Below are positions 11,701 to 23,607 of a DNA stretch of 64,000 nt, piece by piece. Origin of the DNA: Carallia brachiata (taxonomy: Eukaryota > Streptophyta > Magnoliopsida > Malpighiales > Rhizophoraceae); assembly GCA_021464245.1 (NCBI GenBank), contig JADCRB010000059.1:160798-224797 (forward strand), read 5' to 3'. The notes under the pieces are model-generated. The model worked only from the letters and a program-made list of their open reading frames with translations, had not been told where the DNA came from and ran no database searches. The position numbers and the translations under genes were made by a program. Each line of letters opens with the position of its first letter. Position 1 is the first letter of the stretch.

Positions 11701-12573
11701 AAAGTGTTGTGATATGGGTACCTTAACTTCTATGCAATTGCGTCACATTCTAAAAGGGGCTTAAGTCTGTCTGAAGTTGTGAGCGACTGATTGAATGACT
11801 TTCTTCCACAGGCAAAGCCTTTGCTTGATGATAATGATATTAAAGAACTAGCTGATCCTTCACTTTTTGACAATTATGACACAGAAGAGATGGATCGTGT
11901 GGTGTTGACTGCCTCCTTGTGTGTTGAGCGGTCTCCTATCCTGCGGCCTCGAATGAATCAGGCAAGTATAGAATTTCACGTGATATTGGTTCTTACATCT
12001 AGTAATATTCACTGCACATTTACCTTCACAAGAAAATTAGGCATTACCTTTTAACTTGCAAAAACAAGGATTGCCAAAATTGACACAAGTAAAAATATGA
12101 AAAATTTTCCACACAGTAAGACTGCAAATGACATTTCATAAATGCTAATATCTTGTGTTTCTTTCTTCATTCCCTTTCTGTTATTGAAGGCTAGGCATCC
12201 ATTTTGTGGCAATGTGTAATGTATATACGAAAGTTTCAATGGATCAGAGGAGGTCAAAGTAAAGGCATCATCCCTTTGGTCCCTTCTTTCTCTCCCAAAA
12301 AAAAAAAAAAATGAAAAGTCTGCTGCTAGATCCTTGTTTCTCTTACTACGATAAAAGTTAGTATTCAAAGAGTTTGGGCAGTGAAATTGAGCTCATTTGC
12401 AGGTAGTGATACTGTTAAGAGGTGATGAATATGCTGCTCAGTGTGCGAAAGAATCTCAAAAGCGAGCCTTCCACAGAACTTACTCAGAAGAGCTCTTGGA
12501 CGCGCAGGAGTACAACTCAACAAAGTACTTGAATGATCTCGATCGACTCAAGAAGCTTGCTTTGGGTTCTTGA
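8784..12573 (+). CDS. RBK2: Receptor-like cytoplasmic Ser/Thr kinase, RBK1/RBK2 type (RLCK-VI)
   Basis: Nine exons join without error: 8784-8833, 9852-9961, 10052-10417, 10546-10791, 10879-11033, 11423-11502, 11582-11717, 11812-11961 and 12403-12573, giving 487 residues. A non-catalytic N-terminal half carries the RLCK-VI hallmark [10 protein letters not shown]. The kinase domain starts near residue 176 with a glycine loop [11 protein letters not shown], then the ATP lysine in VAVKRL (K199), HRDIKADN (292-299, catalytic D294), DFG (312-314) and APEYFMHG with [16 protein letters not shown]. There is no signal peptide or transmembrane segment, so it is cytoplasmic. Arabidopsis RBK1 and RBK2 bind and phosphorylate in the context of Rop GTPases; that role is inferred from family only. 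The intron after 11961 begins with GC (CAG|GCAAGT) rather than GT. Symbol assigned by family resemblance; it could equally be RBK1-like. Confidence 0.88.
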
Positions 12574-15500
12574 AAGCAAAGAATAGCTAGTTTAAGAGAA
12601 AGAACAATAGTTACAATAGTATCGTTTTTAATTTTAATGAGTTACAATAGTTTCTCGTACCATAGACTCCTCACCTTAGCGGTTCCAAGGTTTCTGAAAG
12701 CCCCACAAATATAGAGCCACCATTCACTGTTACCGTTTTCGCTGGCATTTGAAGGCATTACTTTTGCATCCTCAAGTAAAAACTTCAAATTCCATGTAAA
12801 ACAGTATCATCATGTGAGATTATTTCCATGGGGTGTTTGTAACATTCATTTGTGTGCTTCCCAGAACCTGCATTGTAAGGATTTGCGCAGCGTTTAATCA
12901 TTTGCGAAGATGACAGGCTTGAGCTGTTTAATAGAACAGATTAGATCTCTTTCCCTTTCTGGCTTTATGATTCTTTTTAAATTCTTTATTTGCTCCAATG
13001 GCGAAGCTTTCTGCAAATCAAGATTAGAGATCTTCTTTTCCCAGAAAAGAAGAAAGAGATCGGAGATCTCCATTGTCATTATGACTTTAAAGGTGACTAG
13101 CATTAGGCTATCTTGTTCTCAAGCAACTGAAAGCAGCAAACCACTAACCATAGCGTTTCTCATGGAGTATAGCTCCTTTCCATAAGGGTAGTGTTAAAAA
13201 ATTAATGAAAGAAAATGGGTTATTAGAATGAGAATTATTATTTACACGCATGTGTTGGTTTCATACACGTCAAAATTGCCTGTATGCGAAAGCCATTACC
13301 TTGATTGGCTAAGGCCATCTTTTTATATATATGCAGTCAAAATGCCAGTAAGAGTTTCTATTGGAATCGGATTATTGTAAACTTACTTTCTGGACAATTT
13401 AAATGAATAGGATTATCGTCCAAAAAAAATGAATTTGAACTTAAAATGGGTTTTAAGAATTTTTTTCCTATGCAGACACAGTGTTCTTTACTTTGCAAAT
13501 AGAGTGTCCCTTTCTATGCAGACTGAGTATTCCTAGAGAGGGTAAGTCGATCCTATCCAAGAAAACTGAGTTCCATAAATTTCCTGCTCAGAACGAGAAA
13601 GATTTACGCAGACATGGTACTGCTTTCAAATTCAAAGGTAAGTCCATCCCATCCACGAAAATGAGACTGGAACGTACTCTGCTTGTTAGACTTCCAGGCT
13701 TAACAGAAATAAGAAGACAAATTTGGCCCAAAAGCCAATCGGTTTCTCAGAGATAGGCCTGACCTAACCCACGGGCTATAAAGAAATATGGAATTAAATG
13801 GGCAGACAGAGATGTTCAGCCAGTCAGATGTATTTATTCCAGTTGTTAAAATATTTTGTCCGTATAACAAAATCATGTGCTATAAATTATCTTTAAAATA
13901 TTTAGTAGAACTAAATATACGTCCTATCTTATATAATTTTGAAAGAAATTGGGTGTAATCAGAGCAATTCTATCGAACAGAATTATAATAAATTAACACC
14001 CAAACTTTTTCATTTAACAAATTTTTTTTTTTTGTTTTTCTTCCTTGAATTCCTAAACATTCTATGGAGATTGGGAAGTAAATATTTGACTAGAGATTTT
14101 TTTTTTGAAAGAAAAATAGAAGTGAAGTGCCTACATACATCCGGCTCATAGACACCTGATATCTTCAAATTGAATAAAAAAGAATCAATTAAGTAAAAAT
14201 GTTGAACCCTAAAAGAAGTTACAACTTAAATTCTGACAAAAAAAATGATTCTTTCAAATTTTCTAATCGTTTCGATTCGATTTTAGTCTAGTTCTATTTC
14301 TTCTTCGAAACAAAGATTATAAGGGTGTTTTGAATTTGACACTAAATGATTTGAGAAAATTCATATTTGATGGTAAGGTTATTAAACATTAGGAGCAATT
14401 TCAACATTGTTTTCTTTTTTCCCGTGTAATTAAACCTCGTTGAGTTTATCATATGAAGCCTCCATCTAACAAAGGGAATCATTTATTGCATCCAAAGCCC
14501 TAGGTTTACTTTTTCCATAATTGGATGATCCGAATCTAATCCTCGTGTCATGTCCACTTCGAAGTAGATTATATTAAATATTTATCCAAAACGTATCTTC
14601 CAGCATCCCATTAAACTTCAATTATTGCAATGGGCTCATGGTTTTGGCAGCAACCTAAAAGCAAGAAAATCTACCAATTGAGCTTACATAATACTGAAAT
14701 ATATTCTAAAACTTGAAAATTCTAAATCCAGCCCAAATTAAATATAATTAACCAAAAAAGAAAAAAGAAAAACATTTCATCGAAGGCACGTTATTGGACT
14801 TTCAAGGTGGAAATCGTCCTCTCACTATTACATTCGTTTTTTCTTAAAGAATACGAGTCTCATTATATAAATACAAAAATTAGATATATAATAATAATAT
14901 GAGTCTCCTATTTAAATATGAAGAATCAATTATACTGAACTTATCATTTAATCAATAATTAAGATTTAAATAGTGATCAAAATCTCAACATATTCAAAAA
15001 AACATAATACTTTTTAATTATTTTTCTTTGCTTTCTATATATACCTTTTTTTTCTCTTGGTTCCGCATATTGTTTTGAGATATTCTCCCTATTACTTGTC
15101 GTAACGTTAACACAACCATCAACAAAAAATAGCGTGACAAGCTCAACTTGGAAGGGAAAGCAAAGGACGACCAACACCCACACATGGATTGAGTTAAAAA
15201 TTATGAAAAAAAAGAAATTTATACTGTATTTAGATTGTTAGAAAGTTATAAGAAAAAAATTGTAAGAAAATAAAATTGTTTGAATTAATGAGAAAGTTAT
15301 AAAAAAATGATAAGTAAGAAAATAGATAATAATTTATGAGAAAAAAGGTAAAAATTAATTGTTTGGATTGATGACAAAAATTATGAAAAAAAAGAAATTA
15401 CGAAAAAATAATAAAATAATGATAATATTGTTTAACTAAAAATTTTCAATTATTTTTTTGTGATCGGATTCTCGCAAACGAAACACATCTTTAATGAGTA

Positions 15501-15780
15501 CAAACTACACGTTATGATTTAGGGTCAACCTTGTTCAACACAGAAATATATTACCAGTGGTGTAATCAAACATTATAATGGAATTGATCTGCTTTACAAT
15601 AAAAATAGGGATTGTTAATTAATTAGGAACTGAGTGAAACAAAGATTAAGTGCAGGATAAAGGGTATTGGAGCAGAATAAAACTGATCAAAAGAGATTTA
15701 ATACTTGTAAAGTTATGTGTTGTTGATTGCGCGTGTCCTCCTTAACCTTTGTCCTCCCTTATGTAACCCAGTGTTTAATT
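12574..15780. other. Intergenic sequence
   Basis: The first few hundred bases are the likely 3' UTR of the kinase. A 91-codon open frame at 13481-13756 shows no domain, and its two GGTAAGTC(G/C)ATCC blocks suggest a small local repeat rather than a gene. At 15190-15420 there are degenerate repeats of AAAAGAAATTA / GAGAAAGTTATAA type. Confidence 0.5.
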
Positions 15781-15784
15781 TAAC

Positions 15785-16205
15785 CATATATTTTTTTAAC
15801 TTTTCTAATGATTATATAAAAAGTTAATATATAAAATCTTATTAATTTTATTTAAAATAATAAATTTAATATGAAAATTTAAAAATAGTAATTTACCTTT
15901 CTTTAAATTTTTTATAATAAATTTAGCACGTAATAATTTTATATAAATAAAATCTGTCAATTTTGATGACAGATTTTATAGGAATATATATTTATTTTGA
16001 TAACATGATAATCATATATATTAATCTCATATTATCGAAACAGATAAATTTTGTTTAAAAAATTTTATTATATGCTAAATTTATTTAAAAAAATTAAAAG
16101 AGAGTAAACTATTATTTTTTAAAATTAATATTAAATTTATTATTTTAAACAAAATTAGTGATATTTTTATATATTAATTCTTTATCTAAAATTAGGAACT
16201 CAAAT
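15785..16205. repeat. AT-rich long inverted-repeat element (MITE)
   Basis: The left arm (about 15800-15950: AGTTAATATATAAAATCTTA, then AAATAATAAATTTAATAT, then AATAAATTTAGCACGTAATA) is matched in reverse complement by the right arm (about 16045-16195: TATTATATGCTAAATTTATT, then ATATTAAATTTATTATTT, then TATATTAATTCTTTATCT). The centre is about 100 bp and contains a small CTGTCA...TGACAG hairpin. It is non-coding, so probably a MITE mobilised in trans; termini and target duplication are not resolved. Confidence 0.65.
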
Positions 16206-16559
16206 TAATAAATACTAAGATATTTGATATTATTGTCATGATATATTGACAAATTATAAATTTTAAAATACTACCAGATCTCATCTGAAAAACTTTTTCT
16301 TTATGTCTATCATCTCTCTTGCCAATTTGTATTTCCACTAACGCTAACCCCCTCCAATTTTATTGGCCACGCCTCAAATGATGATTAGCTCATTTGCCTG
16401 ATTTTATTCAAGAACAAAGTTGTTAGCTGTTGTTGCGGTTCACCTTTTCAAGTAACCAAACACGACGCCACGGTGGCATCCAGGTCCCACTTAGACATTT
16501 GCAAAAACTATAGGGAGCACAACTCAAATTTCACTTCTCCTATTTACCAAATGGGAATT

Positions 16560-16840
16560 TTTTTTTTTAATTATTTTTTAAGTAACTGTTTTGCAGTTAT
16601 TGGTATATAATATAATATATAAAATATATAATAAGAAAGATGAATTAAAAAAATTATACGATATATAAAAAAAAATTATATGATACGTGTAATTAATTAT
16701 TAAAAAAAATTTTATTAATTGCTAATTACAAGTTGCGTATATTTTCTTTTATATATCATATAAATTTTTTACTGTATCATATACTTTACTTATTATATCA
16801 TATATAATAATTACAAAAAAATTATTTAAAAAAAAGTGAT
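16560..16840. repeat. AT-rich palindromic element
   Basis: Two arms of about 130 bp (16565-16695 and 16710-16835) are roughly reverse complements, folding around TTAATTATTAAAAAAAATTT. Shared blocks include TATATAATAAG / CTTATTATATCATA and the AAATTATATGATA / TATCATATAAATTT pair. It looks like another AT-rich MITE, distinct in sequence from the one at 15785-16205. The composition is so biased that chance contributes to the match. Confidence 0.5.
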
Positions 16841-17246
16841 GCATCAGTACAACAACAATAAAAGTAAAATAAATAAATAAATAAATTTACATTCGATGTA
16901 TTTCTTTTTTTTTGGAAAAAAAAGAAAAATAAAAAAATAAAAAAACAGACATTTCAATCGACACGGAAACATAAAACAAAAGCAAAGAACCGTCTCCTGG
17001 TTTCTCTCTCTTTTTCTTTCTCACGAAAGGTCAAAACCACCCGCCGAACCGAGCTTACTCTCTCTCTCTCTCTTCTCAATTTCTCGCCGGCGTAATTTCT
17101 CATCTCGGGATTCTTGTAATTTGTGCAATCGCCGATCGCCGGCCGACCGAGGCCTTAAGTTCTTTGTCTTTTTTTTCCGGTAACTTCTCGCCCGGTGGTG
17201 GCCGGTGGATTGAGCCTTTTTCTTTTTTTGTTTGATTAATTTTATT

Positions 17247-20200
17247 ATGAAGAATAGCGGAAAAGGAAGTAACAATAATAATAACAGTAAGAGCAACAAC
17301 CACAAAACGAATGGTTTGATTCCAAATTCTTTGAAATTCATTTCTTCTTGTATTAAAACCGCCTCCTCCGGCGTCCGGTCAGCCAGTGCCTCCGTTGCCG
17401 CCTCCATCTCCGGCGATAACTTTGACCACAAGGACCAGGTTCCTTTCTCTGCACTCTCTATATATATATATATATTTTTGTCTGAATTCTGGAATTGGCC
17501 TTTTTATTTTTGAATTTTTAGTTTTGTTTGGTTGCTGAGAAAGTTGAAAGAAGGAGCAAGAAAATTTCGAGTTTCCATGGCTCTTGTTCTTCCTATGTTT
17601 CTTGAACATGACGGATTTTGTTGTTTGGCGAAGTGACGTGCTTTCTTGAAGGCCATTAATGCTAAGTTTGATTGATTAAGTAGTTTTTCTGTTTCATTTT
17701 TCTTGGCTACCTAACATAGTTATGATTTTGTTTCTTAGCTATGATGATTTGTTGGTCGTTTTCATATAGTTAAGGTATGTGTTTAAGTCTGTAAGGGAGA
17801 CAACTAAGTCTTGATTGTGAACTTATATTATGGTTTCTATGTTTTAGCAATCACATGGTTAGTGCTGAAAATCACTGCTGATTCTCATAATAGTGGCTGC
17901 TTATGCATCTAATTGAGTATTTACTTGCCATTGCTCTAGTTGTAGACTTCCGAGCTTTTGTTTACATGGCATTTTTTTTTTTGTAAAAATACGGTAATTT
18001 TCACATTGAGACAATGTAAGTAGATGAGATTTGTTTTTCTTTCTTTATTTTTTTGGATTATTTTGGAGGAATGTAGAATCAGAAAAGGAGAAAATACATC
18101 TCTTGGCTTTTTTTGGGTCTGAACTTTCTTTTGAATTTTTTTTTATGCCTTAGTTTCTCGCAGCATAATTTTGTTTTCACTTTTGTCAAGTGGAAAGACT
18201 AATTTTTATTGGTTTGGTGGAGCAGGTATTGTGGGCTTCTTTTGACAGGCTAGAGCTTAGTTCATCTTTATTCAAACGTGTCCTCTTACTTGGGTACTCC
18301 AATGGCTTTCAAGTCGTTGATGTGGAAGATGCCTCGAATGTCACTGAACTTGTTTCGAGGCGTGACGATCCAGTTACATTCTTACAGATGCAGCCCCTCC
18401 CTGCAAAGTCTGAGAGCCGTGAAGGATTTAGAGCATCACATCCTTTGCTTGTAGTTGTTGCTTGTGATGAATCAAAGAGCTCAGGTCCAATACCTAATGG
18501 AAGAGATGGGTTGGTCAGAGATGGCCATAATCATAATGAGTCCCAAATGGGAAATCTTGCCCTCTCTCCCACTATTGTTCGATTTTACTCTCTAAGATCT
18601 CATAGTTATGTTCATGTCCTTAGATTCCGTTCAACTGTGTATATGATTAGATGCAGTACACGGATAGTCGCAGTGGGTCTTGCAACGCAGGTAAGCATGT
18701 TTATCTTTGGATTTTTTCCATTCTAAAATAACTCATTATCCTAGTTAATTTTTGTGTGGGGTAGGTTTTTGTGCAGTGAACAGTTTCTTTCAGAACCCTT
18801 ATTTGGATGTTATTGCATTGTAACTACTAGTTAGCCCAAACTTTAATTGAGGATACTTTCTTATCATCTGAAGTAAGATGCCTATTTAGTTTGGCCAAAA
18901 TAGTAAGATGTAGTTTAAAAGGTAAAATCAATTGATATCTTTCTTTCTATTATGCTGGCAGATATACTGCTTTGATGCTCTCACACTTGAGAACAAATTC
19001 AGTGTCCTCACCTATCCTGTCCCCCAGTTGGGAGGCCAAGGAATGGTTGGGGTCAACATCGGCTATGGTCCAATGGCTGTGGGTCCCAGATGGCTAGCTT
19101 ATGCTTCTGACAATCCCTTAGTGTCAAATACAGGTCGCTTAAGTCCGCAAAGCCTTACTCCTCCTCTGGGTGTCAGTCCATCAACTTCACCAGGCAGTGG
19201 GAGTCTGGTGGCTCGATATGCCATGGAATCTAGTAAACAGTTAGCTGCTGGGTTATTAAATTTGGGAGACATGGGATACAAGACTTTGTCTAGATATTAT
19301 CAAGATCTTATCCCTGATGGTTCTGGTTCACCTGTGTCTTCACATACAAACTGGAAACTTGGTCGCAGTGCAGCTCATCCGGCAGAAACAGATACAGCTG
19401 GAATGGTTAGTTTTAACAATTGAGAGTTAGAATCAGCTGTAGCTTAAAGATCACATGACTGATAATACTTACCAGTTGTTATCTTGGTTTATTTTGTGCT
19501 TTTTGGCCAAGTGATCAATTAGTTAAATTTGACTTTGCAGAACAAGAATTTTCAGAGATTCTTGTTATCGCTTGACAATGTGGATGGTCACTGATGATGT
19601 TAATCAAATTGCCTTCTGGTAGTAATCAATCATATCTTAAAATTCTCTCATTTAAGTGATCTATTGCAGGTTGTTGTGAAAGATTTTGTTTCCAGAGCTG
19701 TTTTGTCACAATTTAGAGCTCATAGCAGTCCAATTTCTGCTCTATGTTTTGATCCAAGTGGGACACTTCTAGTAACTGCCTCCATAAATGGGAACAACAT
19801 AAATATATTTCGGATTATGCCACCTTATTGTCAAGGTGGATCGGACAAAAGGAGCTATGACTGGACCTCCTCACATGTGCACCTGTACAAGCTCCATCGC
19901 GGCTTTACATCAGCAGTATGTCCCTGCCTTTCCTTTTCTAAAGATGTGTTGCTTTTTGTATGTTCATGAGGAGCATTTTATTTTCCAGGTAATACAAGAC
20001 ATTTGCTTCAGTCATTATAGTCAGTGGATTGCCATTGTTACTTCCAGGGGCACTTGCCATATCTTTGTGCTTTCCCCCTTTGGTGGTGAAAATGTTCTTC
20101 AAATACAGAATTCCCATGCGGATGGGCCCACCCTTGTTCCAGTTCTATCTTTACCATGGTGGTCTAGTTCATCATTCGTGGTAAACCAGCAATCATTTTC

Positions 20201-23200
20201 TTCATCGCCGCCATCACCTGTTACCCTTTCTGTGGTGAGCAGAATAAAAAATAGCAACTCTGGTTGGCTTAACACAGTAAGTAATGCTGCATCCTCTGCA
20301 GCAGGAAAGATCTCAGCTCCATCTGGTGCTATTGCCACAATTTTTCACAACAGTGTGCCGCAGGATTTGGAACCTGCTCATTTGAAAAAAGTTAATTCTT
20401 TGGAACATTTATTGGTTTACGCGCCTTCTGGCCATATAGTTCAATATAAATTGGTGTCTTCAGTGGGGGTTGAGCCAGGTGAAATTGTTTCGGTGATTGG
20501 GCCAGGTTCATCAGTTCAGAGGCAGGATGAGGAATTACGAGTTAACGTTGAACACATCCAGTGGTGGGATGTTTGCAGAAGAGTAGATTGGCCAGAAAGA
20601 GAAGAATGTGTTTCTGGGATTACGTTTAGCAGACAAGAAACTGCAGAGTTTACCATGGATGCTTCTGACTATGAAGATAATAATACAGTGTACACGAAGC
20701 CACTAATGTCCAATGAACCATCTCACTTCTATCTCTCCAATGCCGAAGTGCAGATGAGCTCTTGGAGGATGCCACTCTGGCAGAAATCTAAGGTATTCAG
20801 GCAGATCTATCTGTATGTGCTCCGGCAGGATGCTTTTGTTTGTCATGCTTAAACTTTACCTCTGATTGGTTCATTTATTCTTTAGATGTACTTCTATGAG
20901 ATGCATCACTTTGGGACTACTGAAGAAATTGACACTGAAGATCATTGTGGTGGGGAGATTGAAATAGAGAAAGTTCTTGTTCATGAGATTGAGATTAAGC
21001 AGAAGGATTTGTTGCCTCTTTTTGACCATTTTCATAGGACCACTCCCGGTTGGATTGACAGGTATATTCATTTTTTTGCATCCTGCCACTGTAATTATAT
21101 AACAACTGTTTCAGAAAATTCTATTATTTTGGATTGCAAATGAATGTTTTCTTTCATCTTCACACAATGCCCTCAACTTTATCTCTACTTGCCCGCCCCT
21201 TTTTAGTCCTTTTATCTTAGTGGTGTTATTAGACGAAATATTTTCTATCACATGGCATGTTATGCCACCTATATCTGAAATATTTTGCCCAAATTTTATG
21301 TTACTCTAATTTGTGATGTCACACTGAAGCATGGGATCTTGCCTCTGAAATTTGCTGTTGTAATTTAAACCTTCAAGCTGTTATTTATAATATCTTTTGG
21401 TCTTCTATGTTTATAAATATAGTCGAGTTTGCTTAGTTTCTTCATCCAACATGGAGAGAAATCAGAATATAAGCTTTTGGAGAGATTAAATCTGTGTTGG
21501 TTTTGTTTAAATGCTATTTGCAGCTGGTCAAACTCATATATTTTAAGATCTCAGTCCACCAAAAGAGTAAAGGATTCCTCAAAAGAATTTTGAATAGGGA
21601 ATAAAAAGGTAATTAAATTGTTGTTACTATTCCAACCTTGGCAATTTGTCTATTGACAGACAGGTATGGATTTTGTGCTGTTACAGATCTGTTTTGTTTA
21701 AGAAACTCCTTATGGTAGAGGTCGTAACAGGTATTAGGATTAGTGGTGTAACTCTACAAAGGGTATTAAGTGCTATCAATTTAGATTTTTCAAACTGGAT
21801 CCATTTTGATCAAGGACTGGGAGCTATTTAGTCCCCAACACTTGAGCTATTTATTCCTGAGTACTTTGTTTATATTTATGGAAGAGGGCAAATAAGAGAA
21901 ACAGAGCTTGTTTGCTGAGTAATCATATAACTGGTAACATGCCAAAATGCACCACACACCATTTTAACTCTGTTATTCGTTCTTAAGTTGATATTACTTA
22001 AATATTCTGTGTGTCACAATACAAACATAATCCATCTCTTGTTTGGCTTCTTGTAACCAATCATTACCAAGTAAGCACGATAGCACTCGAAGCTAAATTT
22101 TTGCTGGTTAGTGTTAAATATCCATTTCAATGACACTGCCAAAATGCCCATAATTCTCATTTCCATGGGGATTTTAGCTCAATTTGTTGCTCTGTGCAGG
22201 GGTCTTGCTGGGGAAAGGTATTCAACATCTTCTTTTGGTTCTTATGCAGTTAAGGAATCAGAAAGTGGCGTCAATTCTCGATCCAAGTCGGTTTCATCAT
22301 GCTCAGCTACAAACCAAGGTGGTGGCATGATGATGCTTCGAATGTTTATTGTTTTTGTGGAATTTATCTGACTCTCATTGCTCGTGGTACTTTTACTAGG
22401 ATTTTTGCCGAGTTTCCGGCAGCCCATTCTCCAAGCTGGTAATTGTAATGCTGTGGAAGGCAGGATTTCTGCTTCGCCATCACCTATCCTGCATCAGAGC
22501 TCACTTAATGATCGTTGTGATTCACGTTCATTTGAGCAATCCCAAATGGGCTTTTCTCCTGATGTGGATAGCAATTTCATGAATTGTAATTTAACTTCTT
22601 TAGCAAATGCTCACTTTCAAATGGAATAACTGCTACAGAAGTTCAGTCATCAAACAGTGGCATGAACAATGAAGCTTCAGACACAATTTCTAATCGTTCT
22701 GATTTGAGTATGAACATTGTAGATGGTGGGCCAGTTAATAACTCCCAAGATTTTGAACAATTTTTTAAAGAGGGTTACTGTAAAGCGTCCGACTTGAGCG
22801 AATGTCAAGAATCAGCAGAAGGTGTCCACAGTAACAGCAGTCCTTGTGATGTCACCAAATCTGAGGAATTTGGTGACAGTGATGACATGCTTGGAGGTGT
22901 TTTTGCTTTCTCCGAAGAAGGTAGGAATCTGGGTGAACTTGGTAAACTGTTATATTCTGTAAAGATATGATTTCAAGAGTGCATTTTGGTAAATTTATTC
23001 TATTTAATGGTTTTACACCCTTTTCTTGTCCATTTCTTTTGATCAAACATGGAACGAATCACTTTTTTTTTCCTTTTTTGGAAAAATGCAGAGACATAAT
23101 TAGTCATAGTTTTTTATGTATGGGAGGGATTACTTGAAGAATATTGAGGCCGAGTTAAAGCATTTCCAATAAATTTGTAAAATGTAACAATCGGGTGCCA

Positions 23201-23607
23201 TACCTTATTGCTCCATACAAGGCTTATTTTGGAGGGGGCCCCCTCAAAAGCCCCCCTCAAAAATAGCCTTGTGTAGGGGAAGTGTGGAGCTCAAAAGTGT
23301 AGGTCCCTAATGAAGCTCTTTTAATTGTTACCTAGGTTATCGTTTTGAGGTACCTTTACCTGTAAAATAGTTGGTTTTGGCATTTCTTTTTTTTTTACCT
23401 CTCTGGTTTTTTTTTTTTTTTTATTCACTTGGCCTGTTTGATCAATTACACTATTTCGCTGCATGCTGATGGTGTTTGAAATTATCGAAGTTATATTTGC
23501 ATTCAAAGAGAAGACATGATATGTTGCTTTAGAGATTGAGTGGGTTCATCAGTATACCTGACTCTGGAATTTATTTATTATGTCTTGTTTTTTGGCTTGC
23601 AGGTTGA
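17247..23607 (+). CDS. ATG18H: Autophagy-related protein 18, g/h type (WD40 PROPPIN with BCAS3 domain)
   Basis: Nine exons: 17247-17438, 18226-18690, 18962-19405, 19670-19915, 19989-20792, 20886-21061, 22200-22318, 22400-22920 and 23603-23607. All junctions have GT-AG and correct phase; restoring one base gives 990 residues, close to known plant ATG18g/h lengths. An Asn/Ser-rich N-terminus leads into a PROPPIN propeller with HSSPISALCFDPSGTLLVTA and the phosphoinositide loop, here LHRG instead of the canonical FRRG. A BCAS3 segment follows (NVEHIQWWDVCRRVDWPERE). The acidic C-terminus ends in DMLGGVFAFSEEG. The last exon contributes only the Gly codon and TGA. The family acts at phosphatidylinositol-3-phosphate membranes in autophagosome formation. 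In exon 8 a single A appears missing in the AAA run at 22605-22607; as written the frame stops at 22629, while the next frame continues perfectly to 22920. Assignment of h rather than g is uncertain. Confidence 0.88.
23210..23280. repeat. G-rich hairpin inside the last ATG18 intron
   Basis: TACAAGGCTTATTTTGGAGG plus GGG (23216-23238) pairs with CCCCCCTCAAAAATAGCCTT plus GTGTA (23250-23275), with a GCCCCCTCAAAAG loop. Weaker complementarity continues outward for some tens of bases, so it may be the core of a small MITE. Confidence 0.5.

Noticed and set aside
13481..13756. 91-codon open frame, plus strand
   Set aside because: No similarity recognised; contains a small internal repeat with splice-donor-like GGTAAGT blocks, no plausible gene around it.
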